From an uncultured Lentisphaeria bacterium (GTDB taxonomy: Bacteria > Verrucomicrobiota > Lentisphaeria > Victivallales > Victivallaceae): a stretch of 45,513 nucleotides of DNA. Under the pieces are notes generated by a model. The model searched no databases. It saw only the letters and a list, made by a program, of their open reading frames with translations, and was not told where the DNA came from. The position numbers and the translations under genes are program-made. Below, one piece after another: positions 7,131 to 15,966 of this stretch. The DNA is taken from NCBI GenBank assembly GCA_949282965.1, contig CASDQW010000026.1, positions 1 through 45,513 of the forward strand, written 5' to 3'. Position 1 is the first letter of the stretch, and each line of letters opens with the position of its first letter.

Positions 7131-8162
7131 ATGGAAGCAAAGATGAACGCGATTATCGAAAAAATCAATGCGGCGCTGGCCGATGCGGAACGGCGCCTGA
7201 CCGCCGCCGCGACCCCGGCGGAAGTGGAGCAGCTGCGGATTGAACTGATCGGTCGAAACGGTCTCTTCCCGGCGCTCAGCAAGGAGATGGGAACTGTTCC
7301 CGCGGCGGAACGCCGCGAAACCGGTGCGGCATTCAATGCCGGACGCACCCGGATTCAGGAGTGGATCGAAGCTGCCGTACAGCGGCTGGCCGCGGCTCCG
7401 GCGGCGGCGACGGAAAAAATGGACCTGACCCTGCCCGGACGCCGCTGGCGGACCGGACATAAACATCCGATTTCCATCGTGATCGACGAATGTGTGACGA
7501 TTTTCCGGCGAATGGGGTTCATCGTGGCGGACGGGCCGGAGATCGAGAGCGTCTACCATAATTTCGATGCGCTCAATACGCCTCTGGATCATCCCTCGCG
7601 CGATCCGCAGGATACCTTTTACTTTGCCGACGGACGGATTCTGCGCAGTCAGACCTCGCCGGTACAGATTCGGGTCATGGAGTCGCAGGAACCGCCGGTT
7701 CGCATCGTCGCGCCGGGGCGGGTGTACCGCCGGGATACGCCGGATGCGACGCACGGGATGAATTTTCATCAGATTGAAGGATTGTACATCGACCGGGATG
7801 TTTCGATGTCGGATTTGAAGAGCGTGCTTCAGAGCTTTGCGGTCGAGATGTTCGGACCCAAGGCGAAAATCCGGCTGCGTCCCCACTTCTTCCCCTTTAC
7901 CGAGCCGAGCGTCGAGTATGACTTTTCCTGCATCATGTGCGAGGGGAAAGGCTGCCCGGTCTGCAAGAATTCCGGTTATATCGAAATCGCGGGAGCGGGC
8001 ATGGTCGATCCCAACGTTCTGCGCAACGTCGGGTACGATCCGGAAATCTGGTCCGGCTTCGCCTTCGGGATGGGAATCGAACGGCTGGCGATGCTCCGCT
8101 ACCGGATCGGCGACCTGCGCTACCTCTACGAGAACGACGTGCGGTTCCTCGGACAATTCTAA
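7131..8162 (+). CDS. pheS: Phenylalanyl-tRNA synthetase alpha subunit
   Basis: PheS is the catalytic class II subunit of the alpha2-beta2 PheRS. An N-terminal coiled-coil (about residues 1-90) precedes the catalytic domain with GFIVADGPEIESVYHNFDAL, HPSRDPQDTFY, the SQTSPVQIRVM segment, RVYRRDTPDATH and motif 3 in GFAFGMGIERLAML. Four cysteines (CxxCxxxxCxxC) occur in the CEGKGCPVC region, as in many bacterial PheS. ATG 7131 is used; ATG 7143, four codons on, has better ribosome-binding-site spacing and is a real alternative. pheT follows after 16 bases. Confidence 0.95.
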   Translation: MEAKMNAIIEKINAALADAERRLTAAATPAEVEQLRIELIGRNGLFPALSKEMGTVPAAERRETGAAFNAGRTRIQEWIEAAVQRLAAAPAAATEKMDLTLPGRRWRTGHKHPISIVIDECVTIFRRMGFIVADGPEIESVYHNFDALNTPLDHPSRDPQDTFYFADGRILRSQTSPVQIRVMESQEPPVRIVAPGRVYRRDTPDATHGMNFHQIEGLYIDRDVSMSDLKSVLQSFAVEMFGPKAKIRLRPHFFPFTEPSVEYDFSCIMCEGKGCPVCKNSGYIEIAGAGMVDPNVLRNVGYDPEIWSGFAFGMGIERLAMLRYRIGDLRYLYENDVRFLGQF

Positions 8163-8178
8163 GAAAGAACGGTGAATC

Positions 8179-10575
8179 ATGAAAATCTCACGCAATTGGC
8201 TGGCGCAGTATGTGGCGATCGACTGCGATCTGGACACGCTTTGCGATAAATTGACCATGGCCGGGATCGAGGTCGAAGCGGTGGAGACTTCCCACCGGGT
8301 GCCCCCCGGGGTGGTCGTGGCGAAAATCCTTGAACGCGCGCCGCATACCGGCTCCGACCATCTGTCGGTCTGCCGGGTGTTCGACGGGAAACAGGAGCTG
8401 CAGATCGTCTGCGGCGCCCCGAACTGCGATGCGGGTAAAACCGTGCCGCTGGCGACGATCGGAACGGTGTTCCATTCCCCTGAAGGCGATTTCGTCATCA
8501 AGAAATCCAAGCTGCGCGGTGTGGAGTCCTTCGGCATGCTCTGCAGCGGACGGGAGCTGGGACTAAGCTGCGATCACAGCGGATTGCTGATCCTTGACGA
8601 TGCGCTGGAAGCGGGGACGCCGCTGGAAACGCTCTATCCCGGGGACAGCTGCATTGAAGTGGAAGTGACGCCGAACCGGCCCGACTGGCTTTCCCACTGG
8701 GGCGTGGCGCGGGACGTCGCCTGTCTGCTGAATGCCGAGGCCCGGCTGCCGGAACTTTCCCTGCCTCCGACCGTGCCGGCGCCGGAAAACCTGGTGACGG
8801 TGGAAGAGCCGGAACTGTGCCCGCGCTATATCGGCCGGATCATCCGCGGCGTGAAAATCGGCGAAAGTCCCGACTGGCTCAAGGAACGTCTGACCTCCGT
8901 GGGACTGCGGCCGATCAACAATGTGGTGGACGTGACCAACTTCATTCTGATGGAACTGGGGCAGCCGCTGCACGCCTTCGACCTGGATCTGCTCTCCGGC
9001 GGGCGGGTGGTGGTGCGGCGCGGCCGCGACGGGGAATCGATCGTGACTCTGGACGGCGGTCGGCGGAATCTGTCCCCGGCCAATCTGGTGATCGCCGATG
9101 CGGAAAAGCCGATGGCGCTGGCCGGCGTCATGGGCGGCGAATACAGCGGCGTATCCGACAAAACCGTCAACATCCTGCTGGAAAGTGCCGTTTTCCAGCC
9201 ATCCTCCATTCGCGCCACCAGCCGGGCGCTGGAGATCGCCAGCGATTCCTCGTATCGTTATGAACGCGGAGTGGATTACGACATGGCCGACTACGCTTCC
9301 GACCGGGCGGCGCAGCTGATCATGGAGGTGGCCGGCGGCGAAGCGGTAACCGCCAAGGTTGACGTGACGCCGGGGCGGCCTGAACCGCGGAGGATCGTCT
9401 GCCGCTTTGAACGCATCCGCAAACTGATCGGAGTGGCGGTGCCGGACGAAACGATGGTGGATATTTTCCGGCGGCTGCGGCTGGAGGTTTCGGATTGGGC
9501 GGACGGTCGCTGTGTGGTGACCGCGCCGCTGTTCCGGCTGGATCTGGAACGCGAGGCCGACCTGGCCGAAGAAGTGGCGCGGATCAACGGACTCGGTGCG
9601 ATTCCGGTGCATCCGGTGGTCGGCAAGATGGTTTCCTCCATATCCGACGACGCCTATTGGAAATATCAGCAGCTGCGTGACGAGTTGATCGGGTACGGCC
9701 TGTACGAATGCATGCATTACAGCATGGTCAGCGAGAAATCGGCGCTGTCCGATTCGCGCTTTACCGTCAACGATCTGGTCGTGCTGAAGAATCCGCTCAG
9801 TTCGGAACTGGCCTACATGCGGCCGTCCCTGCTGGGAGAAATGCTGGGAACGATCGAACGGAACGTGTCCCGGCGCAATCTGAATCTGCAGCTGTTCGAG
9901 CTGGGGCGGGTCTTCTGCGCCAATCCGGAGCTCTATCCCGAGGAACGGCATGAATGCTGTATCGTGCTGACCGGTCAGAAACAGCCGGAACGGTATTCGG
10001 CGGAGTTGGAGCTGAAATACGATTTCTACGATCTCAAGGGGCTGCTGGAAAGCTGGCTGGAGCGGCGCGGCATTGTCCATTACGGTTTTGCTCCGGTGGA
10101 AGACGCCCGTTTTGAACCGGGGACGGCCGCCGCGGTGCTGGTCAACAACCGGGTGATCGGGCATCTGGGGCAGTTGCCGACGGCGTTGACGCGCTCGTGG
10201 CGTACGCAGAATGCGGTTTTCGCGGCGCTGCTGGACGTGGATCAGCTGCTGGCGGTCAAGCCGCGCTCCATCTATTACCGGGCGCTGTCGCAGTTCCCGG
10301 CGGTCAGCCGCGACGTTGCGTTTGTCGCTGACGCCGGACTGGAACATGCGACGGTTACGGAATTTATCCGCCGCGCCGGACTGAAGCACCTGGAATCGGT
10401 CGAGCTGTTCGACATCTTCACCGATGACAAGGTGCTGGGCGCGGGCCGCAAGAGCATGGCGTACAAACTGACGTTCCGCCATGCCGAACGCACGCTGACC
10501 GATGCGGAAGTCAATGCCGCATTCGACAAGCTCCGGGCGCGCCTGGAACGGGAACTGAAAGTGGAACTGCGCTGA
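8179..10575 (+). CDS. pheT: Phenylalanyl-tRNA synthetase beta subunit
   Basis: PheT contributes tRNA binding and editing of mischarged Tyr. The 798 residues match the family length. The N-terminal EMAP-like tRNA-binding domain is seen as VVVAKILERAPHTGSDHLSV and VCGAPNC near residues 40-80. The B3/B4 editing domain contains RPINNVVDVTNFILMELGQP around 235-255. B5 and the catalytic-like core follow, and the C-terminal FDX-ACB domain begins near SQFPAVSRDVAF at about 705. It is co-transcribed with pheS, and nadA begins 20 bases after the stop. Confidence 0.96.
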   Translation: MKISRNWLAQYVAIDCDLDTLCDKLTMAGIEVEAVETSHRVPPGVVVAKILERAPHTGSDHLSVCRVFDGKQELQIVCGAPNCDAGKTVPLATIGTVFHSPEGDFVIKKSKLRGVESFGMLCSGRELGLSCDHSGLLILDDALEAGTPLETLYPGDSCIEVEVTPNRPDWLSHWGVARDVACLLNAEARLPELSLPPTVPAPENLVTVEEPELCPRYIGRIIRGVKIGESPDWLKERLTSVGLRPINNVVDVTNFILMELGQPLHAFDLDLLSGGRVVVRRGRDGESIVTLDGGRRNLSPANLVIADAEKPMALAGVMGGEYSGVSDKTVNILLESAVFQPSSIRATSRALEIASDSSYRYERGVDYDMADYASDRAAQLIMEVAGGEAVTAKVDVTPGRPEPRRIVCRFERIRKLIGVAVPDETMVDIFRRLRLEVSDWADGRCVVTAPLFRLDLEREADLAEEVARINGLGAIPVHPVVGKMVSSISDDAYWKYQQLRDELIGYGLYECMHYSMVSEKSALSDSRFTVNDLVVLKNPLSSELAYMRPSLLGEMLGTIERNVSRRNLNLQLFELGRVFCANPELYPEERHECCIVLTGQKQPERYSAELELKYDFYDLKGLLESWLERRGIVHYGFAPVEDARFEPGTAAAVLVNNRVIGHLGQLPTALTRSWRTQNAVFAALLDVDQLLAVKPRSIYYRALSQFPAVSRDVAFVADAGLEHATVTEFIRRAGLKHLESVELFDIFTDDKVLGAGRKSMAYKLTFRHAERTLTDAEVNAAFDKLRARLERELKVELR

Positions 10576-10594
10576 TTTTGCGGGAGAAACCAAG

Positions 10595-11509
10595 ATGACC
10601 GATGCACAGATCAGAGACCGGATCGACCATCTCCGCCGGGAGCGTCGTGCGGTGATTCTGGCTCACAACTACGAGTTGGGAGAGATTCAGGACATGGCCG
10701 ATTTCTGCGGGGATTCGCTGGAGCTTTCCATCCGCGCCGCGGAGACCGACGCCGAGGTGATTGTTTTCTGCGGGGTTCGTTTCATGGCCGAAACCGCCAA
10801 GATCCTTTCCCCGAAGAAAACCGTATTGCTCCCGGTGGAATCCGCCGGATGCGACATGGCCGACATGGTCGACGCCGAAGGCGTCCGGCGGATCAAGGCC
10901 GAGCATCCCGGAGCGCTGGTGGTCTGCTATGTCAACAGCACGGCCGCGGTCAAGGCGGAGTGCGATCTCTGCGTGACCAGCGCCAATGCGCCGGAAATGG
11001 TCCGGTTGCTGCCGCCGGACCGTGAAGTCATTTTCGTGCCGGACCGGAATCTCGGGGCGCACTGCGCCGGCATCACCGGCCGGGCGATGATTTTCTGGGA
11101 CGGCTGCTGCCCGGTGCATCAGCGGATGACCGCCGCCATGGTGGCGCGCCGCCGCCGGGAATATCCGGAGGCGGAACTTCTGATTCACCCCGAGGCGCCG
11201 CCGGACGTGGTGGCGCTGGCGGACCATGCGCTCAGCACCGGAGGCATTCTCCGGTATGTGCGGGAATCGGAGAAAAAGACATTCATCATCGCCACTGAAA
11301 TCGGGATTCTGCACCGGCTGGAAGCGGAAAATCCCGACAAGACGTTCATTCCCTTAACGGAACAGGCGGTCTGTCCGCATATGAAGCTGATCCGCCTGCC
11401 GGATTTGCTGCGTTCGCTGGAGGAAAACCGGACCGTGATCGAGGTGCCGGAGCCGCTGCGCACCCGGGCGGAACTGCCGATCCGGCGAATGTTGAACCGG
11501 AAGTTCTGA
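10595..11509 (+). CDS. nadA: Quinolinate synthase
   Basis: NadA condenses iminoaspartate with dihydroxyacetone phosphate to quinolinate in de novo NAD synthesis and carries a 4Fe-4S cluster. LAHNYELGEIQDMADFCGDS opens the protein; candidate cluster cysteines lie in VFCGVRFMAET, in the DGCCPVHQRM region and in QAVCPHMK. The 304-residue length fits. It follows pheT after 20 bases and ends before a strong terminator, so it is the last gene of this + strand run. nadB and nadC are not in the window. Confidence 0.94.
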   Translation: MTDAQIRDRIDHLRRERRAVILAHNYELGEIQDMADFCGDSLELSIRAAETDAEVIVFCGVRFMAETAKILSPKKTVLLPVESAGCDMADMVDAEGVRRIKAEHPGALVVCYVNSTAAVKAECDLCVTSANAPEMVRLLPPDREVIFVPDRNLGAHCAGITGRAMIFWDGCCPVHQRMTAAMVARRRREYPEAELLIHPEAPPDVVALADHALSTGGILRYVRESEKKTFIIATEIGILHRLEAENPDKTFIPLTEQAVCPHMKLIRLPDLLRSLEENRTVIEVPEPLRTRAELPIRRMLNRKF

Positions 11510-11545
11510 GACCGCGCCCGAAGGGGGCCGGGGCCCGGAAACCAG

Positions 11546-11602
11546 ATGCTTCTTCGAAGAGAGACCGGAGGGTTCTTTCTCTCTTTGAAGAAGCATTTTT
11601 TT
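11546..11602 (+). terminator. Strong intrinsic terminator after nadA
   Basis: An 18-bp stem, left arm 11546-11563 starting ATGCTTCTTC and right arm 11579-11596, contains a single G-U pair. It is followed by a run of seven T residues ending at 11602. It closes the pheST-nadA transcript. Confidence 0.9.
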
Positions 11603-11633
11603 ATCTGCATTCCTGAGAGGGCAGGAACACTTA

Positions 11634-11673
11634 TGATCAGTCTGATAAGTTCAATTTTGATCAGTCTGATCAG
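11634..11673 (+). promoter_or_regulatory. Upstream operator pair with TGATCAG repeats
   Basis: Two near-identical copies lie 24 bp apart: TGATCAGTCTGATAAG at 11634-11649 and TGATCAGTCTGATCAG at 11658-11673. Each combines two TGATCA-type half sites. The phasing is near two helical turns. Two further TGATCAG copies lie at the promoter and at the start codon of the downstream regulator gene, so they are the likely binding sites of that regulator. Confidence 0.6.
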
Positions 11674-11701
11674 ATAACATATTGTTTTTCAGCATATTAT
11701 C

Positions 11702-11738
11702 TTGCATATTTTCATAAAAATCATTATAATATGATCAG
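11702..11738 (+). promoter_or_regulatory. Promoter and operator of the GntR-type regulator
   Basis: TTGCAT at 11702-11707 and a perfect TATAAT at 11725-11730 are separated by 17 nt. A TGATCAG at 11732-11738 overlaps the expected transcription start, where a bound repressor would block RNA polymerase. This is the best promoter match in the window. Confidence 0.75.
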
Positions 11739-11782
11739 AGCGAAACATTTTTTCCGGTATCAAACAACAGAGATGTGATCAG

Positions 11783-12811
11783 ATGAGCGGACGTAGAAGA
11801 GTCATGAACAAACCGGCCGTGGCGGCGGAGATGATCGAATATCTTTCGGCGCGGATTTTTGCCGGGAATTATGAGCCGGGCGGGCGCATTCCCTCGGTGC
11901 GGTCCCTGATGCGGAAGTTTCATCTGAGTTATGGTTCCGCTTTGAACGGGATATCCTATCTTTGTGAAAACGGGCTGCTGGAAAAACACCCCAAGAGCGG
12001 TGTGACCGTCAGCCGCCATCCCTGTCCGGCGCCGCCGGAGAACGGGCGCTGCATCGGCGTTCTGACCAGCACCGGCAATCGTCCGAACCGGGGACTGGTG
12101 TATGAAGCCCTGGCGGAGATCCAGCAGGCGGCGGCAGGATTCCAGCTGCCGCTGGTGGCTGTTTCCGGTCCGGTCGACGCACTTTTCCCGGTGCTGGAAA
12201 AATGCAGTGTGGTGATCGTCATGACGGAGCTGGATGAGTCGTTGACGGAGTTGCCGTTTGCTGCGCCGGCGGTGGGCTTGTTTCAGGGAGACGACTTCGG
12301 CGGACAGATGTCGATCGTGGATCTGGATCCGTATCAGGCGGCCCGCGTGGCTGTGGGGTTTTTCCGGGAACGGGTCCAGCGGGTGACGGTGTTGACCGAC
12401 CCGCAGCCGGTTTACCGGCATCGCGGGCGGATATTCGAATATCTCTGGCGCGAGGCGGGCGGCGAATGCGGAGGCTTTATCGCGTCTTCTTACATGGATC
12501 TGGCGGAGTGTGAATTTCGGGCGGGGGAGGGGTATCTCTTTACGTCCGACCACCAGTTGCAGCATTATGTCGAGCGGCGGCGGAAGGCCGGATACGGACG
12601 CTTCCCGGAAGCGGCGGTGATGCTGGGGTTGGACGGCAAAAGCCTGCTGGTTCCGGAATTTGAGAAATATCCCACTGTCGCCGCCGACTGGCGGTTGATC
12701 GGCCGTATTGCATTTGAAGAGGCACTGGCGCGGATGGAGCGTCCGCAGCGTCCGGCCCGGCGCATTTACTGCTCCGGTACGCTGGTACTGCCGGCGGCCG
12801 ATTCCGGATAA
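11783..12811 (+). CDS. GntR-type transcriptional regulator with a sugar-sensor-like domain
   Basis: The N-terminal winged helix of the GntR family spans about residues 10-75 (MIEYLSARIFAGNYEPGGRI, PSVRSLMRKFHLSYGSAL, GLLEKHPKSGVTV). The remaining ~260 residues, beginning RCIGVLTSTGN, resemble a LacI-type periplasmic-binding-protein ligand domain, so the protein is likely a ligand-responsive regulator; the ligand is unknown. ATG 11783 lies directly after the last TGATCAG copy (11776-11782), with no clear ribosome-binding site; ATG 11804 is an in-frame alternative. It probably controls itself and perhaps the pseudopilin and beta-propeller genes that follow, although no TGATCAG site was seen before those. 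Confidence 0.8.
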   Translation: MSGRRRVMNKPAVAAEMIEYLSARIFAGNYEPGGRIPSVRSLMRKFHLSYGSALNGISYLCENGLLEKHPKSGVTVSRHPCPAPPENGRCIGVLTSTGNRPNRGLVYEALAEIQQAAAGFQLPLVAVSGPVDALFPVLEKCSVVIVMTELDESLTELPFAAPAVGLFQGDDFGGQMSIVDLDPYQAARVAVGFFRERVQRVTVLTDPQPVYRHRGRIFEYLWREAGGECGGFIASSYMDLAECEFRAGEGYLFTSDHQLQHYVERRRKAGYGRFPEAAVMLGLDGKSLLVPEFEKYPTVAADWRLIGRIAFEEALARMERPQRPARRIYCSGTLVLPAADSG

Positions 12812-12935
12812 TCGGACGAAATTCTTTCCATAAAAGACCGGATCATTAAAAAAGTGCTCCGAACCGAAGCGTTCGGGTCAGGGGCGTTTTGTATAAAAGC
12901 AACAGAGACCCATCCTTAAAAAATCAGGAGAACGG

Positions 12936-13742
12936 ATGATGAAAAGACATTTTACGCTGATCGAGTTGCTGGTGGTGATTGCGATTATCGCGATTCTGGC
13001 ATCGATGCTGCTGCCGGCGTTGAACCGGGCGCGGGAGACGGCACGGATGGCCTCCTGCACGAACAATCTGAAGACTCTCGGCATGTGGCATGCCTTTTAT
13101 GTAGATGATTATGATGGCTTCCTGCCGATGGCGAATACGGCCGCGATCGGGGGGTGGCAGGGCGGGATGCGCTGGCCGCAGCTGCTGAGCAAGTTGTACA
13201 GCAAGGGGGATTTGCTCTCCACTTTGAGCAAAGTGAGAACGGCGACCAATCCCTTCAACTGCCCGTCCGTCATTCCGACGGCACAGCGGCTGCAGGCGGA
13301 AAAGGGATACAAGGATCTGGTGATCAATACTTATCTGCGGGTGTGGGCGCTGCAGTGGGCGCAGTACACGCCGCTCCCGGTGGATGACCAGTATGTGCAG
13401 AACGGCAATACGTTTGTAAAAACTACGCGGATTACGCATCCCGCCGCGGGGATTATCCTCGTGGATTCCGACGCGTCGAAATCCACGAACAGTACCTATG
13501 AGACGGGATTTAACAACGCTTACGGAAACTCCGCCTCGATCTGGATGCTGCGCGATGTTCTGGCGCAGGATATTTACGATGAAGCGGGTCAGCCGCGTCC
13601 CTTTGTCGGACACCGGGGAGACGGATTCACGATGTCGCTGCTGTTTGTGGACGGACATGCTGCGCCACAGCATCGTATGAGCATCAAGAAACATCAGGGC
13701 GACCTCGGCCACCAGAAACAGCATCTGGCCGACGGCAACTGA
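12936..13742 (+). CDS. Pseudopilin-like protein with type IV pilin N-terminus
   Basis: The N-terminus is a prepilin methylation/cleavage motif with a very short leader (MMKRH), then [19 protein letters not shown] and [14 protein letters not shown]. This is the DUF1559-like/prepilin class greatly expanded in Lentisphaerota and Planctomycetota. Glu5 of the mature form, needed for pilin assembly, is present. The 268-residue C-terminal part contains the usual [21 protein letters not shown] segment and a terminal [13 protein letters not shown] box. AGGAG precedes the start, and ATG 12939 is an alternative. A TATAAA at 12892-12897 may be a -10 element. These proteins are often encoded near polysaccharide-degradation regulators; the role is not established. 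Confidence 0.85.
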   Translation: MMKRHFTLIELLVVIAIIAILASMLLPALNRARETARMASCTNNLKTLGMWHAFYVDDYDGFLPMANTAAIGGWQGGMRWPQLLSKLYSKGDLLSTLSKVRTATNPFNCPSVIPTAQRLQAEKGYKDLVINTYLRVWALQWAQYTPLPVDDQYVQNGNTFVKTTRITHPAAGIILVDSDASKSTNSTYETGFNNAYGNSASIWMLRDVLAQDIYDEAGQPRPFVGHRGDGFTMSLLFVDGHAAPQHRMSIKKHQGDLGHQKQHLADGN

Positions 13743-13756
13743 TCCGGATCGGAGTG

Positions 13757-13798
13757 TCCGGCAAGACGGGAGGCCGGCTCGGCCTCCGCCTTGCCGGA
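13757..13798 (+). other. Long hairpin between pseudopilin and beta-propeller genes
   Basis: TCCGGCAAGACGGGAGGCCG at 13757-13776 pairs with CGGCCTCCGCCTTGCCGGA ending at 13798, with one mismatch and a bulge. No U-tract follows. It may stabilise the 3' end of the pseudopilin message or lower readthrough into the next gene. Confidence 0.6.
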
Positions 13799-13832
13799 AC
13801 CATCATAAGAGAAACTACGGAAGGACGATATT

Positions 13833-15794
13833 ATGAAAAAATATCTGGCAGTCTGGGGCATGACGCTGCTGGTTGCCTGGAGTTCCGCCGCTCTGACGGA
13901 TCTCGGCAACGGCTTCACCGATCACGGCGTCTGCACGCCGGTCAGCAGCAATAAAGGCGTGACTACCGCCACCGGAGCGCGGGGGCAGGACGTCCTGTTG
14001 TCGCTTTTTGCCGACTACCGGGGGTGTAACGGGGTATATATGATTGACCCGGCCACGGGCGAGCAGAATTTTATCGAGCTGCCCTTTGCTCCGAGCGGAC
14101 ATTATGGGATTTTTTCGTCGTTGTACAGTCGGGGGAACCGGTATTATTCGCACCACAGCAGCCATTTGACGGAGTTCAATCCGGAAACGAAGACATTCAA
14201 GGTATTCCCCACGCACACCGGCACCGGCATGGCGATGACCGAGGATGACGAAGGGACCATCTGGACCGTCACCTATCCCGACAGCGGCCTGGTCGGTTAT
14301 AATCCGAAGACGGGATACTTCAAGGATTTCGGCAGTCTCCGCCGGGAGAACTGGGCGCAATATCACCGGACGATCGCGGCAGATGATACCGGTTGGCTCT
14401 ATTTCGGCGTCGGCAATACCCGGGCACAGCTGGTCGGTTTCCATCCGGCATCCGGAAAAAAAGTGGAATTTCTGCCCGAAGATCAGCGTCCCGACGGCAG
14501 CAGCGCGATGGTGTTCCGGGCGGAAGACGGCAAAGTGTACGGAGCCGTGGCTCCCACGTATAATCAGCGGGATGTCGCGGATGCCTTAGAAAAGGTGCGT
14601 GCTCTCAAACCGGCGCCGCAGTGGTATGAGTTTTACCGGGGAGAAATGCGCCCGGTCAACGGTGTGCCGCAATTCACGCTGCGCCAGATCGACACCGGTT
14701 CGCAGGGATTTCAGAATTACCGTTTCCGGGACGGCTGGAAGATCAGCCGGTTCGACCCGGTGGAACGGGTGGCACGGTTTATCGACCGGGACGGCAGCAA
14801 AAAGGAATTTCGCATGGAGTATCCGACCGAGGGGGCCCATGTCTCCAGTCTGGCTGCGACCAGCAACGGTCTGATTACCGGCGGAACCTCTTTTCCCATG
14901 CGCAATTTCGTTTATGATCCGCAGAAGGACACGATGATCAACCGGAACGGAGCGGTGCAGTGGAATACCCTGCTGCCGTGGAAGAATCACCTTTTCGTCG
15001 GGGCGTACAACGGCGGTTTTCTGGTGGACTGGCAGCTGGACAAGCCGTTTGCCGGCATTCCCCGCTTTGTGACGCAGGCGAAGACCAATCCCCGGTGCAT
15101 TAACCAGGCCGGCAAGGAACTGATTCGTCCGCATGTGTTGAAGATCACGGCGGACGGCAAGGTGGTGCTGATGGGCGGGACGCCGGAATACGGCCACACC
15201 GGTGGCGGTCTGGCGTTGTGGAACCGGGAAACGAATGAATTCACGGTGATTCCCAACCGGGAGCTGATTCCGGATCACAGTATCTATGCCCTGGCGCCGC
15301 TGCCGGACGGGCGGATTTTCGGCGGGACGACGGTGGAGGCCGGAACCGGTGGCGAACAGAAGGCGCGGCAGGCGAAATTTTTCGAATTCGACCTGAAATC
15401 CCGGAAAATCGTCCGGGAATTTGAAGGGATTCCGAAAGCGACGACGATTCACGATCTGACGGTGCTGCCGGACGGAAAGATTCTCGGGATCGCGGACAAG
15501 AAGGAGTTTTTCCTCTTCGACCCGGCGACGGGGAAGGTGGTGCGGCGCTGGAATTCCGGCCGGTTCGGATTGGCGGCCTGGCAGCAGGGACCGCGGATGT
15601 TCGTGCGGAACGGAGACGAGGTGTATGTGCTGTTTCACCGGCACATCGTGAAAGTGAATCCGGACCGGGGCGAACTGATCGAAGTCGCGGAATCCCCGGT
15701 GGAAATTCTCACCGGCGGGGATTGGCTGGACGGCCGGATTTACTTCGCCAACGGCTCCCGGCTGTACAGCTATCAGGTGTCGCCAAAACAATAA
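13833..15794 (+). CDS. Secreted beta-propeller protein of unknown function
   Basis: A signal peptide (residues 1-20, ending about AWSSA) leads into a 653-residue protein made of repeated beta-propeller-like blades. Recurring elements include FNPETKTFKVF, YNPKTGYFKDF, LVGFHPASGKKVEFL, LKITADGKVVLMGG, LAPLPDGRIFGGT and LTVLPDGKILGIAD, typical of Kelch/SMP-30-like propellers. No catalytic motif was identified. AAGGA precedes ATG 13833. The gene follows the pseudopilin after a 90-base gap that holds a hairpin, and it is followed by another hairpin. It probably acts in the periplasm or at the surface, possibly on carbohydrates, but this is only context. Confidence 0.75.
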   Translation: MKKYLAVWGMTLLVAWSSAALTDLGNGFTDHGVCTPVSSNKGVTTATGARGQDVLLSLFADYRGCNGVYMIDPATGEQNFIELPFAPSGHYGIFSSLYSRGNRYYSHHSSHLTEFNPETKTFKVFPTHTGTGMAMTEDDEGTIWTVTYPDSGLVGYNPKTGYFKDFGSLRRENWAQYHRTIAADDTGWLYFGVGNTRAQLVGFHPASGKKVEFLPEDQRPDGSSAMVFRAEDGKVYGAVAPTYNQRDVADALEKVRALKPAPQWYEFYRGEMRPVNGVPQFTLRQIDTGSQGFQNYRFRDGWKISRFDPVERVARFIDRDGSKKEFRMEYPTEGAHVSSLAATSNGLITGGTSFPMRNFVYDPQKDTMINRNGAVQWNTLLPWKNHLFVGAYNGGFLVDWQLDKPFAGIPRFVTQAKTNPRCINQAGKELIRPHVLKITADGKVVLMGGTPEYGHTGGGLALWNRETNEFTVIPNRELIPDHSIYALAPLPDGRIFGGTTVEAGTGGEQKARQAKFFEFDLKSRKIVREFEGIPKATTIHDLTVLPDGKILGIADKKEFFLFDPATGKVVRRWNSGRFGLAAWQQGPRMFVRNGDEVYVLFHRHIVKVNPDRGELIEVAESPVEILTGGDWLDGRIYFANGSRLYSYQVSPKQ

Positions 15795-15809
15795 CCCGTA
15801 TAAACCCAA

Positions 15810-15844
15810 CAGCCGCGGCATCCGGTCCCGGGTGCCGCCGGCTG
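15810..15844 (+). other. Hairpin downstream of the beta-propeller gene
   Basis: CAGCCGCGGCATCCGG pairs with CCGGGTGCCGCCGGCTG, with a one-base bulge. It is followed by GATGAAAAAAAG rather than a T-run, so it is not a classical intrinsic terminator, but it marks the end of the module. Confidence 0.5.
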
Positions 15845-15879
15845 ATGATGAAAAAAAGAGATTTTTTGAAAGATCACAT

Positions 15880-15908
15880 TTGACAACGGGCATTTTCTGT
15901 GCCATTGT
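15880..15908 (+). promoter_or_regulatory. Probable trp operon promoter
   Basis: A perfect TTGACA at 15880-15885 is followed after 17 nt by CATTGT at 15903-15908 (three of six matches). Transcription would begin near 15915, next to the leader-peptide ATG at 15916, so the leader peptide may be translated from a leaderless end. A weak -10 suits a regulated promoter. Confidence 0.5.
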
Positions 15909-15915
15909 AAAAAAT

Positions 15916-15966
15916 ATGAAATACTCGACGTACAATCGCAACACTGGTCGATGGCTCTGGCGGTAA
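15916..15966 (+). CDS. trpL: trp operon leader peptide
   Basis: The 16-codon ORF encodes MKYSTYNRNTGRWLWR, with Trp codons at positions 13 and 15 (15952 and 15958), three codons or fewer from the TAA stop. It lies about 180 bases before trpE in the position of a classical attenuator leader peptide. Its last codons form strand 1 of the alternative RNA structures. When Trp is scarce, a ribosome stalled at the Trp codons would mask strand 1. No ribosome-binding site is visible, which fits a nearly leaderless start. Too short to support by homology; the call rests on placement and the paired structures. Confidence 0.8.
   Translation: MKYSTYNRNTGRWLWR

Noticed and set aside
8563..10593. A 676-residue open frame on the - strand across pheT
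   Set aside because: Same reasons: fully antisense to pheT, low-complexity composition, no family resemblance.
13757..13798. Intrinsic terminator between the pseudopilin and propeller genes
   Set aside because: No U-tract follows; kept only as a hairpin.
15844..15915. A ribosome-binding site or longer start for the trp leader peptide
   Set aside because: No Shine-Dalgarno-like sequence is present, and in-frame upstream codons give no sensible peptide.
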